Below are positions 1-7,537 of a DNA stretch of 64,000 nt, piece after piece. The translations under genes and the position numbers were made by a program. The notes under the pieces were generated by a model, which ran no database searches, was not told the origin of the DNA, and saw nothing but the letters and a program-made list of their open reading frames with translations. Origin of the DNA: Mycetocola miduiensis (GTDB lineage Bacteria > Actinomycetota > Actinomycetes > Actinomycetales > Microbacteriaceae); the NCBI RefSeq assembly GCF_900115155.1, contig NZ_FOVM01000002.1, forward strand, positions 2,550-66,549, in the 5' to 3' direction. The stretch's first letter is position 1. Every line of letters starts with the position of its first letter.

Positions 1-1038
1 GCCGTTGTTCAATGAGACCCAGACGCCCGCGTCCCCGAACCCGACAATGTCAGCGCTCTGATCGCCGGTCAGGTCGGCGGCGGCGCTACCCACAGGGGAC
101 ACCGCCGCTGTGGCTTCCGATCCGATCGAGGCGCGGGGACCGTCGAGCGTGGCCTGTCCTCGAACCACCTGCCCGGCGGTGAACATCACCATGCCGGCAT
201 CGTCCGTGTAATCCATGTAATTGACGAACATGTCGCCGTCCGGCCCGTTCGAACAGGTCACGTGAGGGAAGGTTGGGATGCCGAAGTTCGGCCCTGCGGC
301 GTTCGGGGTGTCGTCGACCTCGTCCGTGCCGTTGCAGCCTGTCCCGTCGTCTCCCCAGATGTGGAACAGGTTCAGCCAGTGGCCGATCTCATGGGTTGTC
401 GTCCGCCCGAGATGGAACGGTGGCGCCGCGGTTCCTGTGGTGCCGAAGCCGGAGTGGAGAATGACCACTCCGTCGAGGGAAGCGGGGGCCCCGGGGAACG
501 TCGCGTACCCGAGGAGGCCACCACCGAGCTGGCAGACCCAGATGTTCAGGTACCGACCCGCCGGCCAGGGGTCGGCTCCACCCGTCGCTGCCGACTTCAC
601 CGGGTTCCCGGATTGGGTGAACGAGGTCACCGTGGTCTGCGTTCGAGTGATTCCGTTGGTGGCATTCCCGGCCGGGTCGACCGTTGCCAGTGCGAATTCG
701 ACGCGCATGTCGCCAACCCGTGGCTGCCATACGGACGGCACTTGGCTGACGTCGGGGTTAGTCGCCCGGAAGTCGCGGTTGAGCACGTCGATCTGACTGC
801 GGATTTGTTCGTCCGAGATGTTCTCGCTGTCCTGGCGCCACACCACGTGCACGACGACCGGGATCCTCGTGGTCCCGGGCCGGGCAGTTAAACGCCCGTC
901 CGCGTAATCGCGCGCTGCCGTTTCGATCTGGGCGCGGGCCCTGACGTAGTCTGCGTCGTCATTCAGCAGCTGGCGATGCTCCGTCATGGTTGCGCATGAT
1001 CGGCGCGGGGGCTGGTCGGTGGTTGCGATGTCGGCCAT
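1..1038 (-). CDS. M43-type (pappalysin/cytophagalysin) zinc metalloprotease with FG-GAP repeat, 3' end outside window
   Basis: An open frame runs from ATG at 1038 to the window edge, giving 346 codons without a stop. The start has a strong SD (AAGGAG) 6 nt upstream. Residues 59-95 match the N-terminal part of the M43B catalytic domain ([11 protein letters not shown], then [12 protein letters not shown]-like sequence). The zinc site is [11 protein letters not shown] at residues 216-226 and the Met-turn is NYMDY at 274-278. Visible C-terminal sequence around residue 322 ([14 protein letters not shown]) is an FG-GAP/VCBS-type repeat, so a beta-propeller probably follows. M43 enzymes are usually secreted, but this N-terminus is hydrophilic and lacks a signal peptide or membrane segment. 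Substrate unknown. The fold and zinc site are clear; localisation is inference. Confidence 0.88.
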   Translation of the reverse strand, partial: MADIATTDQPPRRSCATMTEHRQLLNDDADYVRARAQIETAARDYADGRLTARPGTTRIPVVVHVVWRQDSENISDEQIRSQIDVLNRDFRATNPDVSQVPSVWQPRVGDMRVEFALATVDPAGNATNGITRTQTTVTSFTQSGNPVKSAATGGADPWPAGRYLNIWVCQLGGGLLGYATFPGAPASLDGVVILHSGFGTTGTAAPPFHLGRTTTHEIGHWLNLFHIWGDDGTGCNGTDEVDDTPNAAGPNFGIPTFPHVTCSNGPDGDMFVNYMDYTDDAGMVMFTAGQVVRGQATLDGPRASIGSEATAAVSPVGSAAADLTGDQSADIVGFGDAGVWVSLNNG

Positions 1039-1131
1039 TTCTTTCTCCTTGAACGTCTCGATACCGACCATCAGTGTGCCGAGCATGCCGTTACTCGAGC
1101 GTTACTGACGCAGGAGGCACCGACCAATGCA

Positions 1132-1167
1132 GAAGGCCCGTACGAACCGGGGTTCGTACGGGCCTTC
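1132..1167. terminator. Intergenic perfect hairpin, likely bidirectional terminator
   Basis: A 17-bp perfect inverted repeat (left arm ends GTACGAACC, right arm begins GGTTCGTAC) with a 2-nt loop. It lies between the helicase gene, which ends at 1191 on the minus strand, and the metalloprotease start at 1038. It would terminate the helicase transcript before the protease gene. No long T-run follows on either side. Confidence 0.7.
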
Positions 1168-1190
1168 GACGGAGAAATCTACACGAGGAT

Positions 1191-2606
1191 CTACTCTGGG
1201 CGGTTTGTGCGGCGACGCGTTCGACTACGACGACGCGGCGCGCTGTTGCCGTCGTGGTGCTCGCTGCCCTGGCCGTCATGCGTGCCGGCGGCGACAGGGG
1301 TGTCTTCGCGCGGGGCATCAGCGGTCGCGGTGCGGGTGCGGGTCCTGCTGCGACCGGAGTCCCGGCGGGCGCCGTCGCGGGGAGGACCGGTCCGCTTCTC
1401 CGACGGGGCGCCGGATGCGACGGACGGCTTCAGCCGGCCCTTGGTTCCTTCGGGGATGTCCAGGTCGATGAACAGGTGTGGGCTCGACGAGTACGTCTCC
1501 GTCGGCTCCGGCTGGCCGAAGTCGAGGGCCTTGTTGATGAGCGCCCACTTGTGCAGGTCGTCCCAATCGACGAAGGTGACGGCGATACCCGTCTTGCCTG
1601 CACGGCCGGTGCGGCCGACGCGGTGCAGGTACGTCTTCTCGTCCTCAGGGATCGTGTGGTTGATCACGTGGGTGACATCGTTGACGTCGATGCCGCGCGC
1701 GGCGACATCCGTTGCGATGAGGACGTCCTTCTTGCCTGCCTTGAACGCTGCCATGGCGCGTTCCCGCTGCTCCTGGCCGAGGTCGCCGTGAACGGCGGCG
1801 GCGTTGAAGCCGCGGTCGTTGAGTTCCTCGACGAGTTTCGCAGCCGACCGCTTTGTGCGGGTGAAGATCACGGTCTTACCGCGTCCTTCGGCCTGCAGGA
1901 TGCGGGCGATGACTTCGTCCTTGTCCATGTTGTGTGCACGGTAAACGAGGTGCTTGATGTTCGCCTGCGTGAGGCCCTCGTCGGGGTCGGTTGCCCGGAT
2001 GTGGATGGGCTTGGACATGAAGCGGCGTGCCAGGGCGACGATCGGGCCGGGCATCGTTGCTGAGAACAGCATGGTGTGCCGGTCCTGTGGGGTTTTCGAG
2101 AAGAGCTTCTCGATGTCGGCGAGAAAGCCGAGGTCGAGCATCTTGTCTGCTTCGTCGAGCACCATCTCGCGCACGTTGGAGAGGTCGAGAAGACGCTGGT
2201 TGTTAAGGTCGATCAGACGGCCCGGGGTGCCGACGACGACCTGCGCGCCGGCTTTCAGCTGCTCGATCTGTCCTTCGTATGCCTTGCCTCCGTAGATCGA
2301 GACGATCTTCGTCGGCCGGTTCCCTGCGGCCAGTTCGATGTCCTCAGTCACCTGCACGCACAGCTCGCGGGTGGGGACGACGACGAGGGCGACGACGCCC
2401 GGTGCCGGGTCCTTGCCAATGCGCTGGAGGAGGGGAAGACCGAAACCGAACGTCTTGCCGGTTCCCGTCTTCGCCTGGCCGATGATGTCCTGGCCGTCAA
2501 GGGCGAGGGGGATGGTCTGTTCCTGAATGGGGAAGGGCTCGAGGATACCCTTTGCTGCGAGAGCGTCTGCCATGTCCTGGTCGACGCCGAGATCCGTAAA
2601 ATTCAC
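1191..2606 (-). CDS. DEAD-box ATP-dependent RNA helicase
   Basis: Cytoplasmic RNA helicase of the RhlE/CsdA type, about 471 aa. The motifs occur in order: Q motif (EPFPIQEQTIP), Walker A (AKTGTGKT), PTREL, DEAD (VLDEADKML), SAT, the helicase C domain and HRVGRTGRAG. The tail is basic and Arg-rich, as in many RNA-binding helicases (RRRSRTRRRTN). The GTG at 2606 is chosen because family similarity begins there (VNFTDLGVDQDM). The upstream in-frame stretch to 2690 or 2732 uses TTA, CTA, TAT and AAA codons unlike the gene. A -10-like TAGACT at 2696-2701 on the minus strand implies an untranslated leader of about 85 nt. No SD precedes the GTG, so the start is uncertain. M. tuberculosis Rv3211 (rhlE) has equivalent neighbours. 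Confidence 0.93.
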   Translation of the reverse strand: MNFTDLGVDQDMADALAAKGILEPFPIQEQTIPLALDGQDIIGQAKTGTGKTFGFGLPLLQRIGKDPAPGVVALVVVPTRELCVQVTEDIELAAGNRPTKIVSIYGGKAYEGQIEQLKAGAQVVVGTPGRLIDLNNQRLLDLSNVREMVLDEADKMLDLGFLADIEKLFSKTPQDRHTMLFSATMPGPIVALARRFMSKPIHIRATDPDEGLTQANIKHLVYRAHNMDKDEVIARILQAEGRGKTVIFTRTKRSAAKLVEELNDRGFNAAAVHGDLGQEQRERAMAAFKAGKKDVLIATDVAARGIDVNDVTHVINHTIPEDEKTYLHRVGRTGRAGKTGIAVTFVDWDDLHKWALINKALDFGQPEPTETYSSSPHLFIDLDIPEGTKGRLKPSVASGAPSEKRTGPPRDGARRDSGRSRTRTRTATADAPREDTPVAAGTHDGQGSEHHDGNSAPRRRSRTRRRTNRPE

Positions 2607-2710
2607 TTGTAGGTTGCCTGTCAATGCATATAAGCGGTCTACGCCTGCATCTTTCTGAGGCGTAGTATCCCGATCCGATGCCGGGAACATAGCCCAGTCT
2701 ACCGAACATC

Positions 2711-2716
2711 TACACT
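2711..2716 (+). promoter_or_regulatory. -10 element of leaderless promoter for MiaE-like gene
   Basis: TACACT lies 6 nt upstream of the GTG at 2723, and no Shine-Dalgarno is present. This is the spacing expected for a transcript that starts at the initiation codon. The divergent helicase promoter element (TAGACT on the minus strand, 2696-2701) lies 9 nt away. Confidence 0.55.
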
Positions 2717-2722
2717 GGAGCC

Positions 2723-3439
2723 GTGGTTTCATGGTTTAGTGCGTCCCGGTCCCGAGCGCCGTTGCCGCGCCTCCGCCCACGATCGAGTGCGATCCAGGCC
2801 ACCAAAGTGGACTTCGCCGAACTCGCCCCGGACACGTCAAGCTACCTCGGCCAGGTGGCATATCTGCAGCTCTGCTTCTTCCAGTCGATCTCGAACATCA
2901 GCGCAAGCTCGAAGGATCTCGAGGCCACCCAGACGCTCTCTGCAGCGGCGGGCTTCGCTCTTGCCAAACACCAGGGCCTCGTCGCCGAGATTCACCGTCG
3001 CGGCGAAGACCCGACCGACGTGATGGCGCCGTTCGTGCCGGGCATCGACCGGTTTCTCGAGCTCACGCGCGGTGCATCCGTCAACGAAAGCCTGCTGACG
3101 CTTTACATCACGCAGGGCTTCCTCGATGACTTCTTCATCCGGCTCTCCGACGGCCTGCCGGCCGAGATCGGGGCGCGATACGCGAGCCTTCTCGGGGCCG
3201 ACTCCGGCTCAGCGGGAATTGTCCGGCTGCTGACGGATGCCATTGCAGTCGATCCTAAACGCGCCCACTTCTTCGCGATGTGCGGCAGGCGACTCGTCGG
3301 TGACACGCTGTTGCTCGCGCAGTCGGCGCTGAACCTCGAGGGCCACAGCAAATCAGACGAGGCCCGGATCGAGCCGGTCTTCACCGAACTGATCGCAACG
3401 CACACCCGCCGGATGGACGCCCTCGGCCTTACGGCCTGA
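2723..3439 (+). CDS. Ferritin-like fold protein, MiaE_2 family
   Basis: 238 aa, related to the tRNA-(ms2io6A) hydroxylase MiaE superfamily. It has helix-rich ferritin-like sequence from about residue 32 (YLGQVAYLQLCFFQSIS) to the end. Actinobacterial members of this family, such as the Rv3210c neighbour of rhlE, lack a proven function, so tRNA hydroxylation should not be assumed. The GTG start is supported by the -10 hexamer six bases upstream. It is divergent from the RNA helicase and convergent with a broken PIN gene whose tail overlaps its last bases. Confidence 0.85.
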   Translation: MVSWFSASRSRAPLPRLRPRSSAIQATKVDFAELAPDTSSYLGQVAYLQLCFFQSISNISASSKDLEATQTLSAAAGFALAKHQGLVAEIHRRGEDPTDVMAPFVPGIDRFLELTRGASVNESLLTLYITQGFLDDFFIRLSDGLPAEIGARYASLLGADSGSAGIVRLLTDAIAVDPKRAHFFAMCGRRLVGDTLLLAQSALNLEGHSKSDEARIEPVFTELIATHTRRMDALGLTA

Positions 3440-3658
3440 TCAGGTCGTCGACCGAAGCGATACGCACAACGGCTCCGGCCCTGGCAGCGAGTTCCTCGTC
3501 GAGGGGTCGAGACGCCCAGCGGCGACGGATTCGTGCAGGGCCGACAGCGTCTGCGAACGAATAAGCGTCGGGGCGAGGAGCTTGTGGGATGCCGCGACCG
3601 CGACGTCGGCGCTCACCACGTGGAGAAGCGCACCAGCGTCCAGGACGAACCGGGTCAT
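3429..3658 (-). pseudogene. Internally deleted PIN-domain (VapC-like) gene remnant
   Basis: The N-terminus from ATG 3658 reads MTRFVLDAGALLHVV, the first PIN strand with its conserved Asp, and continues to about residue 50 (RSQTLSALHESVAAGRL). In another frame the sequence just before 3429 reads LDEELAARAGAVV...IASVDDLIRP and stop, which looks like a PIN C-terminus. The central part with the other acidic residues is missing and the two ends are out of frame, joined at about 3500-3510. The intact reading frame from 3658 stops at 3440 after 72 residues and cannot form an active nuclease. Related Microbacteriaceae proteins, from memory, are about 130 aa. No antitoxin gene is seen next to it. Confidence 0.7.
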
Positions 3659-3724
3659 GGCACCTCCCTGGGAGTTGCCATCACCCTGGACGGTCGGCAA
3701 CGGTCAGACCAGAGGTGGGCCGGT

Positions 3725-4012
3725 TCAGCCGCCGAGGGCGATGAGGCGACGCTCGTCGGACGCCTTGCGGCGCCGACCGAGGTACAGGTCGACGACAGCG
3801 GCAACGACGGCGGCGATCACCAGGGTCACTGCCCAGATCCATCCACCGTCCCAAGCCCAGCCGAGCCAGGTCAGGGCGACCCAGACGATCGCGGCGACCA
3901 CCCCGCCAACGGCGGGGATGAGCGCAATGCCGTGGGTGCCCCGCCACGGCAGGGCGTAGTGCACGGCGACACCGGCGGCGGCGCCGAACAGGATGATGAA
4001 AAGGAGTTCCAC
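3725..4012 (-). CDS. Small integral membrane protein, unknown function
   Basis: 95 aa with three predicted membrane helices (about residues 2-20, 29-50 and 56-75), a WALTWLGWAWDGGW stretch between helices two and three, and a basic C-terminal tail (LGRRRKASDERR). It lies 9 nt downstream of the DUF3107 gene on the same strand and is probably cotranscribed with it. No family function is recognised. Confidence 0.75.
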   Translation of the reverse strand: MELLFIILFGAAAGVAVHYALPWRGTHGIALIPAVGGVVAAIVWVALTWLGWAWDGGWIWAVTLVIAAVVAAVVDLYLGRRRKASDERRLIALGG

Positions 4013-4021
4013 GAGGGATCC

Positions 4022-4246
4022 TTAGCCGACGAAGCCGATGCGGCGGGCCTCTTCGGTTCCGATCTCGACGTAGGCAAGCCCAGCAGTCGGGACGATGTAG
4101 AGCCGGCCCTTGTCGTCGGTGAGGGTGAAGTAGGTCTTCTCAGAGCCCAGTGCGTCTGAGATCGTTTTTTCGATCTCAGCTGCGGTCTGAACGGACTCGA
4201 AGCTGAGCTCGCGCCCGCTGTTGGTAATGCCGATACGGATCTCCAC
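4022..4246 (-). CDS. DUF3107 family protein
   Basis: 74 aa, conserved across actinobacteria (M. tuberculosis TB9.4, Rv3208A, belongs here). It begins VEIRIGITNSGREL and ends EEARRIGFVG. GTG 4246 is chosen because the family starts there, and AAAGG lies about 9 nt upstream. Upstream in-frame codons to 4300 show no similarity. Function unknown; it probably heads a two-gene unit with the membrane protein at 3725-4012. Confidence 0.88.
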   Translation of the reverse strand: MEIRIGITNSGRELSFESVQTAAEIEKTISDALGSEKTYFTLTDDKGRLYIVPTAGLAYVEIGTEEARRIGFVG

Positions 4247-4374
4247 GAAGAAGCACCTTTCCCTTGCGTTACCAGCAACATTACGGCAGTTGCCGTGCAC
4301 ACCTCGACCGCGCAGCCTCGCCGAGAGCGAACAACCGCCCCGGCGTGCGTCCCGGCGGTGTCGGTGGTGGCCGG

Positions 4375-4380
4375 TAACTT
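4375..4380 (+). promoter_or_regulatory. -10 element deciding the AdnA start
   Basis: TAACTT followed by 7 nt and GTG at 4388. No SD is present. The arrangement matches other leaderless starts in this window and favours 4388 over the in-frame GTG at 4295. Confidence 0.5.
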
Positions 4381-4387
4381 TGCTGTC

Positions 4388-7300
4388 GTGGCAATCCGGG
4401 GTTTCAACAGTTCGACGCGCAGGTCCGCGACATCCGCGTTGCTGGTTCCGGATGCTTCGCAGCAGGCGGTCCTGGATCTCGCCGACGGCACCAGCGCGGC
4501 GGTCGCAGGGGCGCCTGGCACCGGCAAGACCTCGACCGTGGCCGAGCTCGTCGCCGACCGCATCCTCGCGCGCGGTTACGACCCTGCCGAACTGCTTGTG
4601 CTGGCGCCGAACCGTCGCGCGGCCGCTGCTCTCAGGGACCAGCTCGCGTTACGGGTCGGTGTCCCAACCACGGGCCCGCTGGCGCGAACCCTCAGCTCCG
4701 TGGCTTTCCAGATTGTCGGGGCGCGGGCATCGCTCGAAGGCCGGGAGCCACCGCGGCTGCTGACCGGGGCCGAACAGGACACCGTCATCGCCGAACTGCT
4801 CGCTTACCATGAGGCCGACGGCACCGGTCCGGACTGGCCCGAACCGCTTGTCGCCGACGTGCGACGGCTCAAGGGCTTCCGCACCGAATTACGAGAACTC
4901 ATGATGCGAACGGTCGAGGCCGGCCTGCGCCCCGAGTCGCTGGCGAAGCTCGGTCGCGAACGTGGGCGCCCTGAATGGGTCGCGGCCGCCCGGTTCCTCG
5001 CCGAATATGAACGGGTTGTCGACAGTTTCGGCGCCGACTACCTCGACTCGGCCGAAATCGTGGCCCAGGCGACCGCTGAACTGAACAGGGGCTTCGGGCT
5101 CGACGGGCTCCGGCTCGTGATTGTGGACGACTTTCAGGAGCAGGGGCCGTCGGCGATCGGGCTGCTCCGTGCGCTCGCCCGCCGCGGTGTCGCCGTCGTC
5201 GCATTCGGTGATCCCGATGTCGCCTCGAGCACGTTCCGCGGCTCGGACCCGGCAGCCCTGGCCGGCCTCGGCTCCGCCCTCGGCGTGGAGGTGAAGCGGC
5301 TCAGCCTCACGACGTCCTACCGGCACGGCGAGGGCATCCGGTCGCTCGTCCGCCAGGTCACCGAGCGAGTCGGAACGACTGGAGCGATCACGCACCGCTC
5401 GGCCGTCGCCGCTGAGCGCGACGATTTTCCTCTCGACAACGCCCCGCCGATCGTGCGGATCGAGGCGTCATCGACGGCCGAGGAGCACCAGCAGATCGCA
5501 CGGGTCCTGCGTGAACATCACCTGTTCGGTGACATCCCGTGGTCTCGGCTTGCCGTGATCGTGCGTTCGGGGGCCACCATCCCCGTCCTGGCGCGCGCGC
5601 TCGCCCTTGCCGAGGTTCCCACAACGACCCCGGCCGGCGGGCGTACCATCCGCGCGGAGTTCGCGTCGGCCCAGCTCCTTTCGGCGGTCGCGTTCGTTCT
5701 CGGCCGCGCTGAGGCCACAACAGAACTCGTCACCTCCCTTCTGACCGGGCCGCTCTGCGGCCTCGACGGCATCTCGCTGCGCCGGGTGCGCCGGGCGCTC
5801 CGCCACGAGGAGCTTGCCGGCGACGGTACCCGTTCCGGTGACGAACTCCTTCTCGACGCTCTCGAGCAGCCAGGGAGATTCGCAACCATCGACTCCGCCG
5901 CCGCCCGTGCCGCCGGCCGGTTCGCCAGCACCCTGGCCCAGGCGCGCGCAGCAGCTGAGGCGGGTTCGAGCATCGAAGAGCTGCTCTGGCTGTTCTGGGA
6001 GCGAAGCGGTCTCGCCGTGACCTGGTCCGCCCAGGCCCTCAGCTCCGGCCTCGCCGCCGACGAAGCCAACCGCAACCTCGACAGTGTGATGGCGTTGTTC
6101 ACCGCGGCGAAGCGATTCGTCGAACGGCACCCGGCGGCACCAGCGGGGCGTTTCGTCGACGAGATCCTCGCCTCAGAGGTGCCCGAAGACTCCCTGACGC
6201 CGCAGTCAGCCGCCGGGGCTGTCTTCATCGGCACCCCGAGCGCTGTCGTTGGCAGCGAGTTCGACGTGGTGATCGTCGCGGGGCTTCAGGACGGAGCCTG
6301 GCCGAACCCGCAATTGCGTGGTTCGCTGCTCTACCCCCACGAGCTCAGCCAGCTCTCCGCCGGGTTGCCCGTCGCCGATCTCGACGCGCGGGCCGAAGTC
6401 CTGTCTGATGAGCTGCGGATGTTCGCGCTTGCGGTCTCGCGGGCCCGCAGGCAGGTCGTCCTCACCGCCACCGTCAACGACGACGAACAACCGTCGGCCT
6501 TTCTCAGGTTCCCGGCGATCCGCGCGGTCGAACCTCTGCAAGGAGCCGACGCGCAGCACCCGCTGTCACTGCGCGGACTGGTCGGCGCGCTCCGTCGCCG
6601 GCTCGTCGCCACGTCAGACCCACATGCTGCGTCTGCGCTGGCGCGACTGGCAGCCGAAGGTGTCCCCGGCGCCGACCCTGAGGACTGGTACGGCCTGCTC
6701 GACCCGTCGACGACGGCGCCGCTCGTCGATCTCAGCAAACCGGACGCTCTCGTGTCGGTGTCACCGTCGAAACTCGAAACCTTCGAGAAGTCAGGCCTTG
6801 CCTGGTTCATCGACACCATGGCTGCTGCGCCGTCCGGGCTCGCCGCCGGAATCGGAACCGTCGTGCACGCGGCCATGGAGCAGGCGGGCCGCATCCCGGC
6901 ATCCGAACTCACCGACGACGACGTCAGTGTCGAGCGGCTCTGGAAGCACATCGACGAACATTGGTCAGAGCTCTATTTCGAGGCACCGTGGCTTGCCGAA
7001 CGCCAGCACAGGCTCACCTCACGGCTCGTCGAGGGCCTGTCCGAGTACCTCACCGATTTCCGCCACGCGGGGAGCGAGACGATCAGCGCCGAAGGGAAGT
7101 TTTCGGTGACGCTCGGGCAGGTGAGACTGTCGGGCACCATCGACCGGGTCGAGCGGCTTCCTGGGGGCGAAATCGTCATTGTCGACCTGAAGACCGGCAA
7201 GAACGCTCCTCCGAAAGCACAGGTCGACGAAAACCCGCAGCTCGGCGGCTACCAGCTGGCTCTTGCAGCCGGGGCGATCGGGGGAACCACTCCGGAGGAT

Positions 7301-7537
7301 CCCTCCGGAGGGGCGACGCTGCTCTACGTCTCGGGCGGAGCACGGGGCAAGGGCTACAAGGTACTCACCCAGCAGCCGATGTCCGACGAGGAACGGAACG
7401 CGTTCACCGAGCGGGTGGTGACAGCCGGGCACGGCATGGCTGCCGCCGAATTCACCGCAAACCCGAACCTCGACGAACGAGACCCGAAAGCAGACCCCAT
7501 GTACCGCATCCACCTCGTCGCCGCGGTGAGCGCATGA
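4388..7537 (+). CDS. adnA: AdnA-like helicase-nuclease subunit (UvrD-type motor plus RecB-like nuclease)
   Basis: About 1049 aa, close to mycobacterial AdnA. With AdnB it would form the heterodimeric motor-nuclease that resects double-strand breaks. The N-terminal UvrD-like motor carries Walker A GAPGTGKTS near residue 47. Its Walker B reads VIVDDFQEQGP, not the usual DEYQD, so the ATPase may be weaker, as reported for the AdnA motor. The C-terminal PD-(D/E)XK domain has GTIDRVERL, IVDLKTGKNAP and a QLGGYQLAL motif. The stop overlaps the AdnB start (ATGA), which indicates translational coupling. An alternative start is GTG 4295. Rv3202c is the likely counterpart. Confidence 0.88.
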   Translation: MAIRGFNSSTRRSATSALLVPDASQQAVLDLADGTSAAVAGAPGTGKTSTVAELVADRILARGYDPAELLVLAPNRRAAAALRDQLALRVGVPTTGPLARTLSSVAFQIVGARASLEGREPPRLLTGAEQDTVIAELLAYHEADGTGPDWPEPLVADVRRLKGFRTELRELMMRTVEAGLRPESLAKLGRERGRPEWVAAARFLAEYERVVDSFGADYLDSAEIVAQATAELNRGFGLDGLRLVIVDDFQEQGPSAIGLLRALARRGVAVVAFGDPDVASSTFRGSDPAALAGLGSALGVEVKRLSLTTSYRHGEGIRSLVRQVTERVGTTGAITHRSAVAAERDDFPLDNAPPIVRIEASSTAEEHQQIARVLREHHLFGDIPWSRLAVIVRSGATIPVLARALALAEVPTTTPAGGRTIRAEFASAQLLSAVAFVLGRAEATTELVTSLLTGPLCGLDGISLRRVRRALRHEELAGDGTRSGDELLLDALEQPGRFATIDSAAARAAGRFASTLAQARAAAEAGSSIEELLWLFWERSGLAVTWSAQALSSGLAADEANRNLDSVMALFTAAKRFVERHPAAPAGRFVDEILASEVPEDSLTPQSAAGAVFIGTPSAVVGSEFDVVIVAGLQDGAWPNPQLRGSLLYPHELSQLSAGLPVADLDARAEVLSDELRMFALAVSRARRQVVLTATVNDDEQPSAFLRFPAIRAVEPLQGADAQHPLSLRGLVGALRRRLVATSDPHAASALARLAAEGVPGADPEDWYGLLDPSTTAPLVDLSKPDALVSVSPSKLETFEKSGLAWFIDTMAAAPSGLAAGIGTVVHAAMEQAGRIPASELTDDDVSVERLWKHIDEHWSELYFEAPWLAERQHRLTSRLVEGLSEYLTDFRHAGSETISAEGKFSVTLGQVRLSGTIDRVERLPGGEIVIVDLKTGKNAPPKAQVDENPQLGGYQLALAAGAIGGTTPEDPSGGATLLYVSGGARGKGYKVLTQQPMSDEERNAFTERVVTAGHGMAAAEFTANPNLDERDPKADPMYRIHLVAAVSA

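Noticed and set aside
3725-4563. Open frames on both strands overlapping the small membrane protein and DUF3107 genes
   Set aside because: They are frame shadows; the DUF3107 and three-helix protein reading frames carry the family sequence.
6961-7533. In-frame upstream extension of the AdnB gene
   Set aside because: It overlaps AdnA's nuclease domain in another frame. The ATG at 7534 overlapping the AdnA stop fits the family length.
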